64,000 bases of DNA from Takakia lepidozioides (lineage: Eukaryota; Streptophyta; Takakiopsida; Takakiales; Takakiaceae). Below the pieces are notes generated by a model. That model searched no databases. It saw nothing but the letters and a program-made list of their open reading frames with translations, and was not told the DNA's origin. The stretch covers positions 24,118,001 to 24,182,000 of the forward strand of contig CM060732.1 in assembly GCA_030704615.1 (NCBI GenBank), in the 5' to 3' direction. The number at the start of each line of letters is the position of its first letter. Positions within the stretch are counted from its first letter, which is position 1. Positions 61,334-64,000 of this stretch are shown in pieces. A program made the translations under genes and the position numbers.

Positions 61334-64000
61334 GTGCACTTCGATCTCCAGTGTCAAGTAATTGTGCAAAATGGGGGATGGAGGGGATGGCAGGATGCTT
61401 GCTGCAGCAGAGTGGGTGGACATCGAGCCTTGAAGTCTTCTTCAAATGGCTGTCATCCATTTCCTTTGTTGGTGCTGGTTTTGGCGAGGCTGCAATTGCA
61501 GAGGGCCTTGCAGAGGGCCTGATGGTATACAATCTTCTTCGTTTAAGCACCTACAGAGTTTCCATTTATTGTTTGCCCTAAATACAGTGCTGCACTGGAC
61601 TGTTGGTGTCGCTGTCAAGGAACACAAGTCAATTATCAGTTGAAGGTAGTGAGCTCTCTCTTCCTGTCTTTATCAAACCCTGCAGGGTGCAAACCCCACA
61701 AAAGGGGCTGAGCATGGGGTCTATGGCCACAAGGCTACAGGAAATGGCATTCTTGGTGTGGCATATCATGGCCACATTGCCAATTATGCAATCTAGATGG
61801 CTTGAGGTGCTGTGCTGGAATCAATCTTATACCTGCTTGTTGATGTCAATGTCAGTGAAATCAATACTTGATACCATGTAATCAAATGGTGTCGACTTGC
61901 TTGAATCGTATATACTTCGGTGTGCTGAAAGTCTAGAAAGTCTTAACATTTCCCTGGAACTCAACCCATAATTGCATGCCATCGGTAATATTACATGGAA
62001 CGGTCAATATGAGTAGATACACTTTCTGTCTTCCTCAGGTTACACTTAGAGGTCTATAAAGCATATCATATTTCGCCTCCCACTGATTCACAATTCCATC
62101 TGTTTGTCTCCTTTTGGCTTGACCACGACTGTTTGTCTTTTGACACCAGGGCAGATGTGTTGCCCAGGGCCTAATGTCCCCCCCCCGCCCCAGGGGATAG
62201 ATCGTCAGAAGCACTGCATTCTGGTTGCAGCATCAAATCCGCACCGTCTCCCCACGCCTGTGATCCGGCCCCCTGTCCCTGCTCTCATGCAGCAAAGCGC
62301 TAACGGGGAATTCCAGGCAGAACAGTGGTGGCTTGCTGATGGAGAAACAGTAGCCAAGGCTTTTCCTCAGGTACTGACAAAATGCATGCCACTTACTAAG
62401 ATTGGCTTCTTTTGGTAGGGCGCTGTTTGAGTTACTTTGAAGGTTCTATGCACTTGCATGATTATTACGTTTAGTTTCTGTAGAGCAAGTATTAATCTGC
62501 TCTTAGTAATCCATGTTGGTGCAATTGCACGGGTGCAATCTAAGGGCTTGAGGAGTGCAATCTTACTTTGTTCAGTCCTTGTGTACATCACAAGTAAACT
62601 CATTGATGGTAGCATGTGTTGCCAGTGATCCGGTAGGCCAGTCGGTAGTCTTGGATCAGCCAGGATGTGATGGGATGGATTATTTTGTGCAGTGCCACGT
62701 GTCTCTCTCAATCATTGCACCACGGCAGCTTCCATTGCTACGTGCAATCTACAATGGGGTTTGTTTTCCTGCTGCTTCTGCTCCCCTCATCGTTTGCTCG
62801 TTGCAGGAGTTTGCAGTTCTTCTACAGTGGCTGGTTCGCAATTTGGTTGGAGAGAGAGGGGTGGACAGAGACATAGACACTTCCGTAGTCAAAGTCTTTG
62901 CCATGCTACAAAGCTGGACCCCTGCATTTTTAACCCTATGGGACATTACAAGGGTGTGGCAATCTTCATATAGAGCTGCAATATGAAGCAGGTCCCATTT
63001 TGCTTAGTTGGTCTTTACTCCTAAATGGGCCTGGTTGCTCTGAGTACTGGAAAAGGATTAACACCTAACAACAGTGACATTTCCAAAAGGTGTCTGCACG
63101 ATTTGTTGCATCTGCATTTAAATGTGCCAGAAACCTCCTCTTTGGTGGGTGCAGCTCTCAGTTTTCCATGAGACCACTGATCAAAATACCATACTGGCCT
63201 GAGGGCTTCCATATCAGAGTTTGTGTTAGATCTGTTGTATCAGTGGCATGAAACATACACACTCACCCAGACAAAATTATACTGAGGAAAAATTATCTTA
63301 AACCTCATGCCAAATCATGCTGCAGGCCAAGCGCAATCCACGTGCTCTGGAGCCTGGGTCGGACACATCAAAGCAGTATCCTCAGCATTTGGTCCTACTC
63401 TCAGAGGGGTTTATGGAGGGTCGGATGGCCCTGCGGCGGGCTGTGGTGACATCTAATGCACTGGTGGCACCTGGGATAACTGCCAAAGTAGAACACCAAA
63501 ACGTGGCTCTGTCAACGCTCAGCAATCCCAGCCAGCCCCCAGCAGGTAGTGTTTGACCTTCTGTTACTCCTGTAAGTTTAATGCAAATGAGGGTTGGACT
63601 GTGTGGAACCTCACAGCAATGTGGTAGATTGACATTCACTCTTTGCTCATCATGAGAGAGAGAGATAGATGTATGCTCATGACTAGTTGCTGCAAGTGTT
63701 GGCTATTATGAGGTACGCTTCAGGGCATAGTCCCCATTGGATACTCCTGGAGCATGTCGTGGGTTTTAGGTGTAGGAAACTTACATTGACAGTATACTAG
63801 AAAGCACGAGTTCGATTCCAGCACCGTTAACTGTAGTCCTTTACCTTGCAACAGCTTTGCTACACATGTTGCAGTGGCACTACACACAGAGACAACTAGG
63901 GACAACAAGCTTTCTGGCTTGCCTTAAAGTTCTTTTGGCTACACATTAGCCATTGCAATTATAAGCTACTCCAGGCATCCCCTGCTTGTGGGATTCTATT
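57429..64000 (+). CDS. MED25: Mediator subunit 25 (PFT1), N-terminal half, runs off the window
   Basis: Mediator subunit that links transcription factors to RNA polymerase II; in plants it acts in flowering, jasmonate and light responses. Rebuilt from seven exons whose phases all agree: 57429-57541, 58978-59005, 59192-59246, 61394-61524, 62155-62370, 62693-62758 and 63326-63545 (829 nt, 276 codons so far). They spell the N-terminal von Willebrand A-type domain: QLVLAVEGTAALGSSW, LIEYIEKIVR, FCEEANGQ, MALVVFYSHGPHTG, CLLQQSGWTSSLEVFFKWLS, AIAEGLAEGLM, KHCILVAASNPHRLPTPV, ADGETVAKAFPQ, SLSIIAPRQLPLLRAIYNG and HLVLLSEGFMEG. Exon 2 is only 28 nt. The vWA domain is the part that binds Mediator. 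The activator-interacting and Gln-rich regions lie beyond 64000. The final donor is at 63546. Confidence 0.9.
59756..60190 (-). mobile_element. LINE 3'-end fragment in MED25 intron 3, copy 1
   Basis: Minus strand. HFLIHCPGFSHQRDALFKSI is the end of the zinc-binding region of a LINE polymerase; then FESLEAEPKAQALLRPSFWA and CVKGFLEDIWKTRINSIYEG. The 3' tail reads GGGTCAATGGCCACAAGGCT, then ACGGCAAACAACGTCTTATG. A second, more diverged tail (59756-59793) lies directly next to it. The element is antisense to MED25. Confidence 0.65.
60190..60290 (-). mobile_element. extra LINE tail fragment with (GA)n
   Basis: A third tail copy (CATAAGACGTTGTTTGCCGTGG on the plus strand, about 60221-60290) abuts a short GA run at 60198-60209, placed head-to-tail with the copy at 59756-60190. 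Confidence 0.5.
60722..61270 (-). mobile_element. LINE 3'-end fragment in MED25 intron 3, copy 2
   Basis: Minus strand, about 0.5 kb longer at its 5' side than copy 1. It begins CDMGEDIMDDLKGLPTLGTR, has HFLIHFPGFSHQ, then SIKGIVPVPLVANFESFEAE and CVRGFLEDIWKNRINCLFQG. It is clearly related to copy 1 but independently substituted. The same tail follows, ending near 60722. Confidence 0.65.
61281..61329. repeat. (GA)n microsatellite
   Basis: About 24 GA units directly after GATGAGAGAG of a LINE tail (GTACTCATAAGACGTTGATG). It lies in MED25 intron 3 and ends 65 bp before exon 4. It may have grown from the LINE 3' (TC)n tail. Confidence 0.9.

Noticed and set aside
61083-61550. 155-codon minus-strand open frame
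   Set aside because: A composite of a LINE fragment, the (TC)n microsatellite and the antisense of MED25 exon 4.
61690-61760. Protein-like stretch in MED25 intron 4
   Set aside because: A short sense-strand piece (TATGGCCACAAGGCTAC) resembles the LINE tail, and stops follow; it does not fit the MED25 reading.
62555-62986. 143-codon plus-strand open frame
   Set aside because: It runs through MED25 exon 6 and both flanking introns; only exon 6 matches the protein family.

Overview
The window is nuclear DNA of a land plant. Spliced genes with GT-AG introns encode plant-type proteins: a Prp43/DHX15-class DEAH helicase, the Mediator subunit MED25, an F-box/kelch protein and a chloroplast-type dienelactone hydrolase. 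Around them lie Ty3/gypsy retroelements, LINE fragments, a hAT-like remnant, a SINE and several satellites. The dense mix of decayed repeats and the divergence of MED25 from flowering-plant versions as I remember them suggest a seedless plant (bryophyte, lycophyte or fern). That is an inference; no organelle or marker gene settles it.

Layout. 1-1.4 kb: decayed hAT-like transposase, minus strand, cut by the left edge. 2-9.7 kb: AT-rich, mostly empty, with a duplicated tRNA-like B-box block at 8.7 kb. 9.76-13.5 kb: 5'-truncated Ty3/gypsy element whose integrase reading frame ends in a PHD finger. 14.5-26.9 kb: the genic core, with a membrane-anchored protein (-), dienelactone hydrolase (-), F-box/kelch protein (+) and DEAH helicase (-, seven exons rebuilt here, 714 aa). 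The hydrolase and F-box genes are divergent over about 0.7 kb; the F-box and helicase genes converge.

27.7-42.7 kb is a repeat block. It holds an array of about 30 short GC-rich hairpins, a gag fragment, a 120-bp tandem repeat organised into about 1-kb higher-order units (one inverted), and a second hairpin array. That second array is split by a chromodomain Ty3/gypsy element inserted inside one hairpin arm. 43-56 kb holds a SINE, a PPR pseudogene, duplicated coding-like blocks, an inverted-repeat element, a broken transposase-like gene with a recognisable intron, a 0.33-kb tandem repeat and, scattered from 43.4 to 52.2 kb, a second palindrome family centred on GCGATCGC that sits just upstream of 3' splice-site-like sequence. 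56.4-64 kb: a LINE fragment, then MED25 (+), rebuilt from seven small exons and running off the right edge, with two antisense LINE 3' ends in intron 3.

The host genes belong to unrelated processes (pre-mRNA splicing and ribosome biogenesis, transcription, ubiquitination, plastid metabolism) and share no evident pathway. The least explained features are the two palindrome systems: the hairpin arrays, some of whose arms have changed in a compensating way, and the intron-linked GCGATCGC palindromes.
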